This document shows positions 47,451 through 56,514 of a DNA stretch of 64,000 nt, in pieces. How positions within the stretch are numbered: position 1 is the first letter of the stretch; each line of letters begins with the position of its first letter. The stretch lies in assembly GCF_947486615.1 (NCBI RefSeq), contig NZ_CANKUD010000001.1, forward strand, positions 186,001 through 250,000, written 5' to 3'. Position numbers and translations under genes: made by a program. A model generated the notes under the pieces. It saw only the letters and a program-made list of their open reading frames with translations, was not told the origin of the DNA and did not search any database. This stretch comes from an uncultured Modestobacter sp. Lineage in GTDB: Bacteria; Actinomycetota; Actinomycetes; Mycobacteriales; Geodermatophilaceae.

Positions 47451-49105
47451 CCTCGAGCGTCCACCACCTCGTCATCGGCTCCGGCGCCTCGTCCGCCACG
47501 GCCATCTCGGTGCTGGCTGCCCGGCCGGGCCACCGGGTCACCGTGCTGGACGTGGGCGGCAGCCTGGAGGACGAACGGAGCGACGCGCGCACGCGGATGT
47601 CCATGCTGCCGCCCGACCAGTGGCAGGACCCGGACCTGGACCTGGTCAGCGCGCGCGCCACGACCACCGGGTCGGGCAGCGTGCCCCAGAAGCGCAGTTA
47701 CGGCTCCGACTACCCCTTCCGGGACCTCGGCCAGCTCCGTGGGGTGCAGACGTCGGGTGACGAGGTGAACCGGGACGTCATCTCCTCCGCCTACGGGGGC
47801 TTCACCACCGTCTGGGGCGCTCAGCTGATGCCGTTCTCCCCGGCGACCTTCGAGGCCTGGCCGGTGAGCTGGCGGGACATCGAGCCGCACTACCGCGCGG
47901 TGCTGGCGGAGGTGCCGCTGGCCGGTGAAACCGACGACCTGGCCGAGACGTTCCCCCTCCTCGAGCCACGCAGCGGGTTGCCGCCGCTGGGGCCCCGGGC
48001 CCAGGACGTGCTCGCCCGGTCCGCGCGCCACCGGGCGGCGCTCCGCCGGTCCGGCGTGGTCGTGGGGCGCGCCCGACTCGCACTCCGGGCCGATGGCTGC
48101 ATCCGCTGCGGGCTGTGCATGACCGGCTGCCCCTACTCGCTCATCTACAGCGCGGCCCAGACGATGGACGGGCTCCGCCGCCTGCCCAACGTCCGGTACC
48201 TCGGCGGTCTGCTCGCGGAGCGGATCGGGCAGGACGGCGACGAGGTGGTGGTGCGTGCGCGGGAGCTGTCCACCGGCGTGCTCCGCGAGTTCCGTGCCGA
48301 TCGGCTCTTCGTCGGGGCCGGCGCGGTCGGCACCACCCGGCTGGTGCTGGGCTCTCTGCCGGGGCCGTCGCCGGCCGTCGAGTTGCTGGAGTCGCGTCAG
48401 TACCTCGTGCCCTTCCTCTCCCGCCGTGGCGTCGCCGACCCGCGCGGGCCGCACGTCCGGGACTTCACCCTCAACCAGTTCAACCTGCTGATCACCTTCG
48501 ACGACCGGGGCCTGGACACCTCCCAGGTCCACTGCTACCCGCACAACCCGGCCATCGCCGAGGCGTTGCCGAGGGTGCTCGGCTCCGGAGCCGGCCGATG
48601 GCTCGGGGACCACGTGCTCGACCGGCTCACCGTGGGTTTCGGGTACCTGCCGTCCTGGGCGTCGCCGAAGGTCCGCGTGCACGTCCGCCCGGCCGCCACG
48701 GGAGGTCTGCCGGAAGTGACGCTGGAACGGTGCGAGGACCGGACCCGACCGCCGATGCTGCGGGACGCCCTCCGTCGGCTGGTCCGGGCCGCTCCACGGC
48801 TCGACCTCTGGCCCGTCCTTTCGCACGTCGAGCTCAGCGGCGCGGCCAAGAGCTACCACTTCGGCGGGTCGTTCCCGCATGTGCCGGCCGGCGCCGGCGG
48901 CACCACACCCGGGACGGACCGGTGGGGCAGGCTCCCGGCCTGGGACCGGGTGCACCTCATCGACGGCTCGGTCCTGCCCACGATCGCGTCGTCCACCTTC
49001 ACCATGACGGTCATGGCGAACGCCCACCGGATCGCGTCGGAGGTGCTGGCCGGGGAACGGACCGACGTCACGGCCGTTCCGGCAGCAGACCACCGCCGGC
49101 CCTGA
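47447..49105 (+). CDS. GMC oxidoreductase with a ferredoxin-like four-cysteine motif
   Basis: The 552-residue flavoprotein begins with a dinucleotide fold (HHLVIGSGASSATAISVLAA, residues ~6-25) and ends with a GMC C-terminal block (SYHFGGSFPHVP with the catalytic-type His, then VHLIDGSVLPTIASSTFTMT). Between, Cys218, Cys221, Cys224 and Cys228 (CIRCGLCMTGCPYS) form a CxxCxxCxxxCP motif that should bind a [4Fe-4S] cluster. It may oxidise a sugar alcohol and pass electrons onward rather than to oxygen. Its partner is the adjacent glycosyltransferase. Confidence 0.8.
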   Translation: MTSSVHHLVIGSGASSATAISVLAARPGHRVTVLDVGGSLEDERSDARTRMSMLPPDQWQDPDLDLVSARATTTGSGSVPQKRSYGSDYPFRDLGQLRGVQTSGDEVNRDVISSAYGGFTTVWGAQLMPFSPATFEAWPVSWRDIEPHYRAVLAEVPLAGETDDLAETFPLLEPRSGLPPLGPRAQDVLARSARHRAALRRSGVVVGRARLALRADGCIRCGLCMTGCPYSLIYSAAQTMDGLRRLPNVRYLGGLLAERIGQDGDEVVVRARELSTGVLREFRADRLFVGAGAVGTTRLVLGSLPGPSPAVELLESRQYLVPFLSRRGVADPRGPHVRDFTLNQFNLLITFDDRGLDTSQVHCYPHNPAIAEALPRVLGSGAGRWLGDHVLDRLTVGFGYLPSWASPKVRVHVRPAATGGLPEVTLERCEDRTRPPMLRDALRRLVRAAPRLDLWPVLSHVELSGAAKSYHFGGSFPHVPAGAGGTTPGTDRWGRLPAWDRVHLIDGSVLPTIASSTFTMTVMANAHRIASEVLAGERTDVTAVPAADHRRP

Positions 49106-49144
49106 CCGGCAGGTCGCGACGCCGGACCGGTCCGCCCAGCGGGC

Positions 49145-50248
49145 TCAGGCCAGCAGCGGGCGCATCCGCACGGTGGCGGTGTCGTCGAAGAGCCGGTCGT
49201 GGGTGGCCAGGGCGAACCGGTCGGTCATGCCGGTGACGTAGTCGACGACCTGGGTGAGCACGTCGGCCTCGGTGTCCCGGTAGCTGGCCGGGATCAGCCC
49301 GGGGTGGGCCAGGTGGTGGTCGACCAGCCGGCGGATGACGTCGATCGCCACGTGCTTCTGCCCGGCGGCGACCTCCGAGCCGTAGACCCGCTCGAACATG
49401 AAGGCCCGCAGCTCGTGCATCGCCTCCAGCGCGTCCGGCGCCATCCGCACCGCCGGAGCCGGCGGCCCACCGCGACCCGCGTGCCGGGCGTCGTCCAGTG
49501 CCGGGTGGAAGCTGCCGTCGACGACCGCCTCGATCATCGCGCCGACCATCGCCCCGCCGGGCGGCCCGAAGGTGGCGAGCGTCCGGGCCGGCAGGTCACC
49601 CGCGCGCAGCACCCCGGCCCGGACGGCGTCCAGCGCGTCGTGGGACAGGTAGCCGATCCGGTCGGCGAACCGCACGCACTCGGCCTCGCGGGTCGCCGGC
49701 GGCGGGTCGATCTTCCAGCTGTGCGCCCGGACGCCGTCCCGCACCTCCCAGGTGAGGTTGAGGTCCTCCAGCACCTCGACGATGCGCACGCCCTGGGCGG
49801 CGTGGTGCCAGCCGCCCTCGACGTAGGGCTCGAGCGCGTCCTCGCCGATGTGCCCGAAGGGCGAGTGCCCGACGTCGTGGGCCAGCGCGATCGACTCGGC
49901 CAGCGTCTCGTGCAGGCCCAGCGCGCGGGCCAGGGAGCGGGCCACCTGGGTGACCTGCAGGGTGTGGGTGAGCCGGGTGACGAAGTGGTCGCCGTCGGGG
50001 TGCAGGAAGACCTGAGTCTTGTGCTTGAGCCGGCGGAAGGCCTTGGCGTGCAGGATCCGGTCGCGGTCGAGCTCCCAGCAGGTGCGCAGCTCGTCCTCGG
50101 GCTCCGGGCGGGCCCGGCCCCGGGACTGCGCCGACCGGGCCGCGGCCGGCGCCAGTTGCGCCTCGGCGTCCTCCCGTGCCTGCCGGTCGATCCGGGAGAA
50201 GGCAGGCGGGTACGCCGGCCGATCGGAGCCCGTCCCGCCCCCGGTCAC
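49145..50248 (-). CDS. dgt: Deoxyguanosinetriphosphate triphosphohydrolase-like HD protein
   Basis: The 367-residue protein hydrolyses dNTPs, releasing triphosphate. HD-domain ligands are seen in [20 protein letters not shown] and [19 protein letters not shown] (about residues 70-125), with a third Asp in [20 protein letters not shown] upstream is family-typical. The GTG start overlaps the mshC stop (GTGA). In other actinobacteria dgt usually lies near dnaG; its coupling to mshC here is noteworthy. Assignment as the dNTPase rather than a related HD hydrolase is likely. Confidence 0.85.
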   Translation of the reverse strand: MTGGGTGSDRPAYPPAFSRIDRQAREDAEAQLAPAAARSAQSRGRARPEPEDELRTCWELDRDRILHAKAFRRLKHKTQVFLHPDGDHFVTRLTHTLQVTQVARSLARALGLHETLAESIALAHDVGHSPFGHIGEDALEPYVEGGWHHAAQGVRIVEVLEDLNLTWEVRDGVRAHSWKIDPPPATREAECVRFADRIGYLSHDALDAVRAGVLRAGDLPARTLATFGPPGGAMVGAMIEAVVDGSFHPALDDARHAGRGGPPAPAVRMAPDALEAMHELRAFMFERVYGSEVAAGQKHVAIDVIRRLVDHHLAHPGLIPASYRDTEADVLTQVVDYVTGMTDRFALATHDRLFDDTATVRMRPLLA

Positions 50249-51528
50249 GGCGTGAGCGCGATGCCGAGCAGCGCGTCGACGAGGTCGGCGACGACGGTGG
50301 GCGACTGCTCGTCCCAGTCGTCGCCGGCCTGCGCGGCCGGCACGCCCCCACCTGATGCCGCCTCCGCGAGGCTGGCCGCGGCCCAGGCGTCGACGGCGGC
50401 CAGGGCGCCGGGGGTGTCCAGGTCGTCGGCGAGGCGCTCGCGGACGGCGGACAGCACCGGGCCGGCCGGGGCGCCCAGCGGCAGGGCTGCGGCGCGCCGC
50501 CACGTGTCGAGCCGGCGCAGGGCCCGGTCGAGCAGGTCCGGCGTCCAGGCCCGGTCGGTGCGGTAGTGGCCCGACAGCAGGGCCAGCCGGATCGCCATCG
50601 GGTCGACCCCGTCACCGCGGAGCCGGGAGACGAACACCAGGTTGCCCCGGCTCTTGCTCATCTTCTCGCCGTCCAGGCCGATCATCGCCGCGTGCACGTA
50701 GGCCTGGGCGAAGGGCTTGGCGCCGGTCAGCGCCTCGGCGTGCACCGCGGAGTACTCGTGGTGCGGGAAGACCAGGTCGCTGCCACCGCCCTGGACGTCG
50801 AAGCCCATGCCGATGGTGTCCAGGGCGATCGCGGCGCACTCGATGTGCCAGCCCGGGCGGCCGGCGATGCCGCGCGGGCCGGGCCAGGACGGCTCCCCCT
50901 CCCGCGCGCCGCGCCACAGCAGCGGGTCGAGCCGGTTGCGCTTGCCCGCCCGGTCGGGGTCGCCGCCACGCTCGGCGGACAGCCGGAGCATCGTCGCCTC
51001 GTCGTAGCCGGACTCACCGCCGAACCCGGGGGCCTGGGCGACGTCGTGATAGACGTCGCCGGTGCCGTCGTCGAGCTGATAGGCCAGGCCGGCGTCCCAG
51101 AGCGACTCCACGTGCGCGACGATCCGCGGGATCGACTCGACCGCGCCCACGTAGTCGTCCGGCGGCAGCACCCGCAGCGCCGTCATGTCCTCGCGGAACA
51201 GCGCCGTCTCGCGCATGCCGAGCACGATCCAGTCCTCGCCGTCCCGGTCGGCCCGCTCGAACAGCGGGTCGTCGACGTCGGTGACGTTCTGCACGAAGTG
51301 CACCCCGTGCCGTGCGTCCCGCCAGACCCGGTTGACCAGGTCGAAGGCGAGGTAGGTGGCGGCGTGCCCGAGGTGGGTCGCGTCGTAGGGGGTGATGCCA
51401 CAGACGTACATCCGGGCGATGCGGCCCGGCTGCGTCTGGACGACCTCGCCGCGGGCGGTGTCGTACAGCCGCAGGGCGGGGCCGGACCCGGGCAGGGTCG
51501 GGAGCAGTGGAGCGGGCCAGGAGAGCAC
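50245..51528 (-). CDS. mshC: Mycothiol ligase MshC
   Basis: The 427-residue enzyme, related to cysteinyl-tRNA synthetase, joins cysteine to glucosaminyl-inositol with ATP in mycothiol synthesis. The zinc Cys and HIGH-like motif are [20 protein letters not shown] (about residues 40-59), the [15 protein letters not shown] motif is near residue 227, and the KMSKS loop is [10 protein letters not shown] (about residue 290). TAGGCT (51535-51540, minus strand) lies six bases before the GTG, a leaderless promoter. It matches Rv2130c. Confidence 0.93.
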   Translation of the reverse strand: MLSWPAPLLPTLPGSGPALRLYDTARGEVVQTQPGRIARMYVCGITPYDATHLGHAATYLAFDLVNRVWRDARHGVHFVQNVTDVDDPLFERADRDGEDWIVLGMRETALFREDMTALRVLPPDDYVGAVESIPRIVAHVESLWDAGLAYQLDDGTGDVYHDVAQAPGFGGESGYDEATMLRLSAERGGDPDRAGKRNRLDPLLWRGAREGEPSWPGPRGIAGRPGWHIECAAIALDTIGMGFDVQGGGSDLVFPHHEYSAVHAEALTGAKPFAQAYVHAAMIGLDGEKMSKSRGNLVFVSRLRGDGVDPMAIRLALLSGHYRTDRAWTPDLLDRALRRLDTWRRAAALPLGAPAGPVLSAVRERLADDLDTPGALAAVDAWAAASLAEAASGGGVPAAQAGDDWDEQSPTVVADLVDALLGIALTP

Positions 51529-51600
51529 GGAGCGAGCCTAGATCCGGCCACCGACGGTCCGGCACGCCACCCGGTGCGACCGGGCTCGGCACCCGGGTGC

Positions 51601-51987
51601 TCAGGGCCAGGTGGTGGCGTGCCGCTCGAACTCCTCGCCGGTCTGGATGCCGACCACGCAGAACAGCAGGCCCGCCGGGTCCTTCATCTGCCAGAAGCCG
51701 CCCATGTCCGCCATCCGCACCGCTCCCAGCGCCTCCAGCCGGGTCACCTCGGCGTGCACGTCGTCGGTCTCGATGTCGACGTGCCAGCGGGGCGGCGTGC
51801 CCTCTCCGGTGCGCTGCACCTCCAGGTGGAACCCGTCGGCGAACGAGCCCAGCGAGGACCAGTGGTCGTCGATCCCGTCGGGCTCGACCGGGTGCCCGGT
51901 CGCCCCGGACCAGAACTGCTGCCCCCGGTCGTGGAGATGCGGCGGCAGGTCGATGAGCAGGATGGCCAGTCGGCTCCGGTGCGGCAC
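51601..51987 (-). CDS. VOC family (glyoxalase/bleomycin resistance-like) protein
   Basis: The 128-residue protein shows the paired beta-alpha-beta-beta-beta pattern of VOC proteins; RWHVDIETDDVHAEVTRLEA and FWQMKDPAGLLFCVVG (about residues 72-110) are typical. Members bind metal and act as dioxygenases, glyoxalases or resistance proteins. GTG at 51987 is preferred over 52008, though ribosome sites are weak. The 73 bases before mshC are empty. Substrate unknown. Confidence 0.75.
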   Translation of the reverse strand: MPHRSRLAILLIDLPPHLHDRGQQFWSGATGHPVEPDGIDDHWSSLGSFADGFHLEVQRTGEGTPPRWHVDIETDDVHAEVTRLEALGAVRMADMGGFWQMKDPAGLLFCVVGIQTGEEFERHATTWP

Positions 51988-52028
51988 CCGGTCACCCTGA
52001 CACCCCACGCCCCAGAAGTCAGCCGCCT

Positions 52029-52221
52029 GGTGAGCCGACGTCCGGTCAGATCAAGATCGCCGCTCGAGCGGCGCCAACGGCTCAGTGCCGGCCGGACACC
52101 ACTTCCGGACACCGCACGGGTGAGCCGACGTCGGGTCGGACCGGGGGGCGCCGCGTCAGCGGCTCGCCGGGAGGAGTGGGGGGCCGGAGGCTCCCGCGAC
52201 CGACCGGCGCCAACGGCTCAG
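52029..52221. repeat. Two interleaved intergenic repeats and a palindrome
   Basis: A 22-bp unit at 52029-52050 recurs at 52119-52140 (20/22), and GGCGCCAACGGCTCAG at 52070-52085 recurs exactly at 52206-52221. CGCCGCTCGAGCGGCG (52058-52073) is a perfect palindrome between. The ~290-bp gap between the VOC and SCO1664-like genes holds no coding sequence. Confidence 0.65.
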
Positions 52222-52275
52222 CGGTCGCCGGGACGGCTCCTGGCCGCGGTGTCGTCCGTCGGGACGACGATGTGC

Positions 52276-53133
52276 TCAGAACGGCGGCCACGGCAGCGCG
52301 GGCCAGTCGCCGCTGGGCTGCGGGTGCAGCTTGGTGCGGAGCAGTTCGGTGACCCGTTGCTGGGTGCGCCGGACCTCGCGGCGGGTGAGGTGCTCGTGTA
52401 GCTGCTCCCCCAGTTCGCCGCGCAGCTGCTCGTCCAGCCGTTCCAGGACGGCGAGGTGCTCCAGCAGCAGCGGCCTGCCGGCCCAGCGCCACAGCAGGGT
52501 GCGCAGCTTGGGGTCGGCGGAGAAGCAGATGCCGTGGTCGACGCCGTACACGTGCCCGTTGGGCATCGGGATGATGTGCCCGCCCTTGCGGTCGGCGTTG
52601 TTGACCACCGCGTCGAAGACGGCCATCTGCCGCAGCCCGGGGTCGTCCCGGCGGACGAACTCGGTGAGGTCGATCGTCGGGTCGGCGTCCATCCAGAGCT
52701 GCACCATGCCGGTGCCGAACGGCCCGTCGCGCAGCAGCGTCGGGGGCACGACCGACCAGCCGGTCGCCTCCGAGACCAGGTGGGCGCTGATCTCCCGGCC
52801 GGCGAGGGTGCCGTCGGGGAAGTCCCACAGCGGGCGCTCCCCCGCCACCGGCTTGTAGACGCAGGTGCCGGCCAGGGCGTCGGTGCGGATGGCCCCGATC
52901 AGGGTCACGTTGCTGGCGTCGAGCAGCCGACCCTCCAGGTCGAGCTCACCCTCCCGCAGCAGGGTCGCGACCTCGTCGGCCCCGGACGGCGCGCGCCGGT
53001 CCCCGTGGTCGAAGGCGGTGAGGTCCAGGGTGCGGACGTCGTCGTCCTCGTCCTCGGGGTCGTGGTCGTACTCGAGTTCGAGCTCGTCGACGTCCTCGGC
53101 CGGTTCGTCGCCCGGGCTCACGGGGGCGGTCAT
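52276..53133 (-). CDS. SCO1664-family protein (HipA/PI3K-like kinase fold)
   Basis: The 285-residue protein has an acidic N-terminal tail (about residues 1-35) and a kinase-like core: a strand-loop CVYKPVAGERPLWDF, the AVFDAVVNNADRKGGHII catalytic segment (about residues 168-185, Asp with N-x-D) and VYGVDHGICFS as the metal-binding DFG-like part. Members resemble atypical kinases; no substrate is known. It is conserved beside DUF3090 and the phosphomutase gene in actinobacteria. A gap of 16 bases separates it from DUF3090. Confidence 0.75.
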   Translation of the reverse strand: MTAPVSPGDEPAEDVDELELEYDHDPEDEDDDVRTLDLTAFDHGDRRAPSGADEVATLLREGELDLEGRLLDASNVTLIGAIRTDALAGTCVYKPVAGERPLWDFPDGTLAGREISAHLVSEATGWSVVPPTLLRDGPFGTGMVQLWMDADPTIDLTEFVRRDDPGLRQMAVFDAVVNNADRKGGHIIPMPNGHVYGVDHGICFSADPKLRTLLWRWAGRPLLLEHLAVLERLDEQLRGELGEQLHEHLTRREVRRTQQRVTELLRTKLHPQPSGDWPALPWPPF

Positions 53134-53149
53134 CGTGGCGGCCCGGCGA

Positions 53150-53701
53150 TCAGCGCCGGTAGCCGTTCTGCCGGGGGCACACGTGCCCGGCCGGGTCGAG
53201 GGGCAACGAGCACAGCGGGCAGGACGGGCGGCCGGCGGCGATCACCCGGCGGGCGCGGGCCACGAACGCGCGGGCGGCGGCCGGGGTGATGGTCACCCGC
53301 AGCGCGTCGGGGCCCTCGTCGCTGTCGGAGAGGATCACGTCCTCCTCGATCGGCTCCTCGCCGGCGGCCACGGCCTCGACGACGACGGCGTCGGCCTCGC
53401 CGTCCCAGGCCAGGCCCATGGCGGCGACCCGGAACTCCTCGTCCACCGGGGCGGTGAGCGGGTCGAGGTCGTCGACGTCGGCGTCGGGCGGGACGACGAC
53501 GGAGGCGCGGTTGCTCACCTCGTCGAGCAGCTCGCTCATCCGGTCGGCCAGCACCTGGACCTGCGTCTTCTCCAGCGCCACGCTGATCGTGCGGCCGGCC
53601 TCGTCGGAGGCCTGCAGGTAGAAGGTGCGGTCGCCGGGCTGGCCCACCGTGCCGGCGACGAACCGGGTGGGACGGTCGAAGAGGAAGACCTGACGAGGCA
53701 C
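53150..53701 (-). CDS. DUF3090 family protein
   Basis: The 183-residue protein matches DUF3090, of unknown function; VPRQVFLFDRPTRFVAGTVG opens it and a C-terminal zinc-ribbon-like CPLCSLPLDPAGHVCP (about residues 163-178) binds metal probably. TAACCT (53709-53714, minus strand) ends seven bases before the GTG, giving a leaderless start inside the operon of phosphomutase, DUF3090 and SCO1664-like genes. The order matches M. tuberculosis Rv2133c-Rv2135c by memory. Confidence 0.8.
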   Translation of the reverse strand: MPRQVFLFDRPTRFVAGTVGQPGDRTFYLQASDEAGRTISVALEKTQVQVLADRMSELLDEVSNRASVVVPPDADVDDLDPLTAPVDEEFRVAAMGLAWDGEADAVVVEAVAAGEEPIEEDVILSDSDEGPDALRVTITPAAARAFVARARRVIAAGRPSCPLCSLPLDPAGHVCPRQNGYRR

Positions 53702-53711
53702 GGCGATCAGG

Positions 53712-54413
53712 TTACGCGGCGCCGGCGCCCGCGCCGCCGCCGACGACCGCGTCGGAGGAGACCGTGCGCCGGCCGCGCTTCTTCTTCGGCGGGATGAGCG
53801 CCGCGACATCGCCGCCGGTGTCGTTGACCCGGACGACGAAGGGCCGGGTGTCGGTGTAGCTGACCACCGAGATGGACGCCGGGTCGACGACGATCCGCTG
53901 GAAGGAGTCCAGGTGCATGCCGAACGCGTCGGCCAGCACGGCCTTGATCACGTCGCCGTGGCTGCAGGCCACCCAGACGGCGTCCGGGCCGAGCCGGGCG
54001 TTCCACTCCCGGACGGCGGCGACCGCGCGGGCCTGGGTCTGGGCGAGCCCCTCCCCCTCGTCGCCGGGGAAGACCGCAGCCGAGGGATGCTGCTGCACGA
54101 CCTTCCACAGCGGCTCCTTGGCCAGCTCCTTGATCGGCCGGCCGGTCCAGTCGCCGTAGCGGGCCTCACCGAGCCGGTCGTCGGTCTGCACGTCCAGGTC
54201 GCGGTCCGCGGCCACCACGCCCGCGGTCTGCTGGCAGCGCTCCAGCGGGCTGCTCACCACCGCGGCGAGCGGCACGGCGGCCAGCCGCTGGGCCACCGCC
54301 TGCACCTGCCCCTGGCCGGTCTCGTCCAGCTGCACCCCGGGGGTCCAGCCGGCCAGCACGCCGGCGGTGTTGGCCGTCGTCCGGCCGTGCCTGAGCAGGA
54401 TGACCGTCGTCAT
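53712..54413 (-). CDS. Histidine phosphatase (MSMEG_4193-family phosphomutase)
   Basis: The 233-residue protein is in the histidine phosphatase superfamily. The catalytic RHG lies in TVILLRHGRTTANTAG (residues ~3-18), a second phosphate site in SSPLERCQQTA, and the second His in VACSHGDVIKAVLAD (about residue 150). The C-terminal ~25 residues are Gly/Ala-rich. It likely hydrolyses or transfers small phosphate esters; Rv2135c is the counterpart. It lies ten bases before the DUF3090 start. Confidence 0.8.
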   Translation of the reverse strand: MTTVILLRHGRTTANTAGVLAGWTPGVQLDETGQGQVQAVAQRLAAVPLAAVVSSPLERCQQTAGVVAADRDLDVQTDDRLGEARYGDWTGRPIKELAKEPLWKVVQQHPSAAVFPGDEGEGLAQTQARAVAAVREWNARLGPDAVWVACSHGDVIKAVLADAFGMHLDSFQRIVVDPASISVVSYTDTRPFVVRVNDTGGDVAALIPPKKKRGRRTVSSDAVVGGGAGAGAA

Positions 54414-54538
54414 GGGGCGTGCCTCCTCGATCGGCCCGTGGCTGGGCCGGGTGCTGGAGCGCGAGCTTATGGCCCCACGCCGACGCCCGTCCGGGCTCGC
54501 GGCCAGGACGGGGCCGGGCGTCAGGTGGGGTCCAGGCG

Positions 54539-55369
54539 TCAGGTGGGGTCGAGGACGCCGGTGCCGACGAGGGCCAGGACGAGCACGCCCAGCACGATGC
54601 GGTAGACGACGAAGGGGGTGAAGCTTCCCCGGTCCAGGTACCGCAGCAGCCAGGCGATCACGGTCAGCCCCACGCCGAAGGCGATGACCGTGGCCAGCAC
54701 GGTCGGACCCCAGGAGATCGCCTGGCCCTCGGTGTCGCCGGTGAGCGCCTCGTAGGCCTGGAAGAAGCCCGACCCGAGCACGGCCGGCACGGCGAGCAGG
54801 AAGGAGTAGCGAGCGGCCGCGGCCCGTGAGTAGCCGAGGAACAGCCCCGCGGTGATGGTGCCGCCGGACCGGGAGACCCCGGGGACCAGGGCCATCGCCT
54901 GGGCGAACCCGAAGGCGATGCCGTGACCCACCGTCAGGTCCTTCAGCTCGCGCTGCTTGGTGCCGATGCGGTCGGCCCAGAACAGGATCAGCGAGAACAC
55001 GATCAGGGCGACCGCGACGATGCGCAGGTCACGCAGCGTCGTCTCGATCGAGTCCTGGAACAGCAGCCCGAGAACGACGATCGGCAGGCTGCCGACGATG
55101 ATCAGCCAGCCCATCCGCGCGTCCGGGTCGCCCTTCCGGCGGCCGGCGAGGGACTGGCACCAGGCGACGACGATCCGCGCGATGTCCTTGCGGAAGTAGA
55201 GGAGGACGGCGGCCTCGGTGCCGATCTGGGTGATTGCGGTGAACGCCGCGCCCGGGTCGTCCCAGCCGAAGGCCTCGCCGACGACCCGGAGGTGGGCGCT
55301 GGAGGAGATGGGCAGGAACTCGGTCAGGCCCTGCACCAGGCCCAGGACGACGGCTTCGATCCAGCCCAT
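54539..55369 (-). CDS. uppP: Undecaprenyl-diphosphate phosphatase
   Basis: The 276-residue integral membrane protein recycles the lipid carrier of cell-wall synthesis by removing a phosphate from undecaprenyl diphosphate; it also gives bacitracin tolerance. Motif 1 is [15 protein letters not shown] (about residues 16-30) and motif 2 is [15 protein letters not shown] (about residues 162-176), with Glu, His, Ser and Arg as catalytic residues. About eight membrane helices are expected. It is followed by the phosphomutase gene with a 125-base gap. Confidence 0.93.
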   Translation of the reverse strand: MGWIEAVVLGLVQGLTEFLPISSSAHLRVVGEAFGWDDPGAAFTAITQIGTEAAVLLYFRKDIARIVVAWCQSLAGRRKGDPDARMGWLIIVGSLPIVVLGLLFQDSIETTLRDLRIVAVALIVFSLILFWADRIGTKQRELKDLTVGHGIAFGFAQAMALVPGVSRSGGTITAGLFLGYSRAAAARYSFLLAVPAVLGSGFFQAYEALTGDTEGQAISWGPTVLATVIAFGVGLTVIAWLLRYLDRGSFTPFVVYRIVLGVLVLALVGTGVLDPT

Positions 55370-55530
55370 GGTCAGGCCACCCGCCCGTCGGGCAGCGGGT
55401 GGGCAGGGCGGGTCGAGGGCTGTCGCACGACAGGCACCCTAGGTGGCGGGCCCGTCGAGGCCGGGGAGACCGCCCCGAGAGGTTCGTCGCTCCCGGGCGA
55501 CGTCGGGGGGCAACGGTAGGTTGACCCGTC

Positions 55531-56511
55531 GTGGAACAGCGGGCGCTCGGGCGCAGTGGGCTCGTGGTCTCCCGGCTCGGTCTGGGCACCATGACCTGGG
55601 GCCGGGACACCGACGAGGACGAGGCCGCGATGCAGCTCACCGCCTTCGTCGACGCCGGCGGGACGCTCGTCGACACCGCCGACGTCTACGCCGACGGGGA
55701 GAGCGAGCGCACCCTCGGGCGGCTGCTGGCCGACGTCGTCCCGCGCTCAGACGTCCTGGTCGCGACCAAGGCGGCGGGGCGCACGGCGCCCGGACCGATG
55801 GGGCGGGGCGCGTCCCGGGGGCACCTGCTGGCGGCGCTGGACGCCTCGCTGGAGCGGATGGGCCTGGACCACGTCGACCTCTGGCAGCTGCACGCCTGGG
55901 ACGACGTGACGCCGATCGAGGAGACGCTGGCTGCCTGTGACACCGCGGTCGCCTCTGGCCGGGCCCGCTACGTCGGGATCAGCAACTTCACCGGCTGGCA
56001 GACCGCGCAGGCGGTGACCTGGCAGCGGGCCTGGCCGGGCCGCACCCCGATCGTCAGCACCCAGGTCGAGTACTCGCTGCTGCAGCGCGGGATCGAGCGG
56101 GAGGTCGCCCCGGCGGCCGAGGCGCTCGGGCTGGGCATCCTGCCCTGGTCCCCGCTGGGGCGGGGGCTGCTGACCGGCAAGTACCGGCACAGCACGCCCA
56201 CCGACTCGCGGGGCGCCTCCGCGGAGTGGCAGGGGTTCATCGACGGGCTGCGCTCGGCCACCGCCGACCGGGTGGTGGAGGCGGTGATCACCGCCGCGCA
56301 GGGGCTGGGCACCACGCCGCTGGGCGTGGCACTGGCCTGGCTGCGCGACCGCCCGTGCGTGGTCGCCCCGATCGTGGGGGCACGCACCGCCCACCAGCTG
56401 CAGGCCGCGCTGGACGCCGAGGGGGTCCGGCTGCCGCCGGCGATCACCACCGCGCTGGACGACGTGTCCGCGCCGCACTTCTCCTATCCCGAACAGCCCC
56501 GAGAGCACTGA
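55531..56511 (+). CDS. Aldo/keto reductase
   Basis: The 326-residue TIM-barrel enzyme reduces carbonyls with NADPH. DTADVYADGESERTLG (Asp, Tyr, about residue 48-63), VATKAAGRT (Lys), LDHVDLWQLHAWDD (His) form the catalytic tetrad, and GARTAHQL near residue 285 binds cofactor. TAGGTT (55517-55522) ends eight bases before the GTG, a leaderless promoter. It is three bases from the helicase gene and likely cotranscribed. Confidence 0.9.
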   Translation: MEQRALGRSGLVVSRLGLGTMTWGRDTDEDEAAMQLTAFVDAGGTLVDTADVYADGESERTLGRLLADVVPRSDVLVATKAAGRTAPGPMGRGASRGHLLAALDASLERMGLDHVDLWQLHAWDDVTPIEETLAACDTAVASGRARYVGISNFTGWQTAQAVTWQRAWPGRTPIVSTQVEYSLLQRGIEREVAPAAEALGLGILPWSPLGRGLLTGKYRHSTPTDSRGASAEWQGFIDGLRSATADRVVEAVITAAQGLGTTPLGVALAWLRDRPCVVAPIVGARTAHQLQAALDAEGVRLPPAITTALDDVSAPHFSYPEQPREH

Positions 56512-56514
56512 TCC

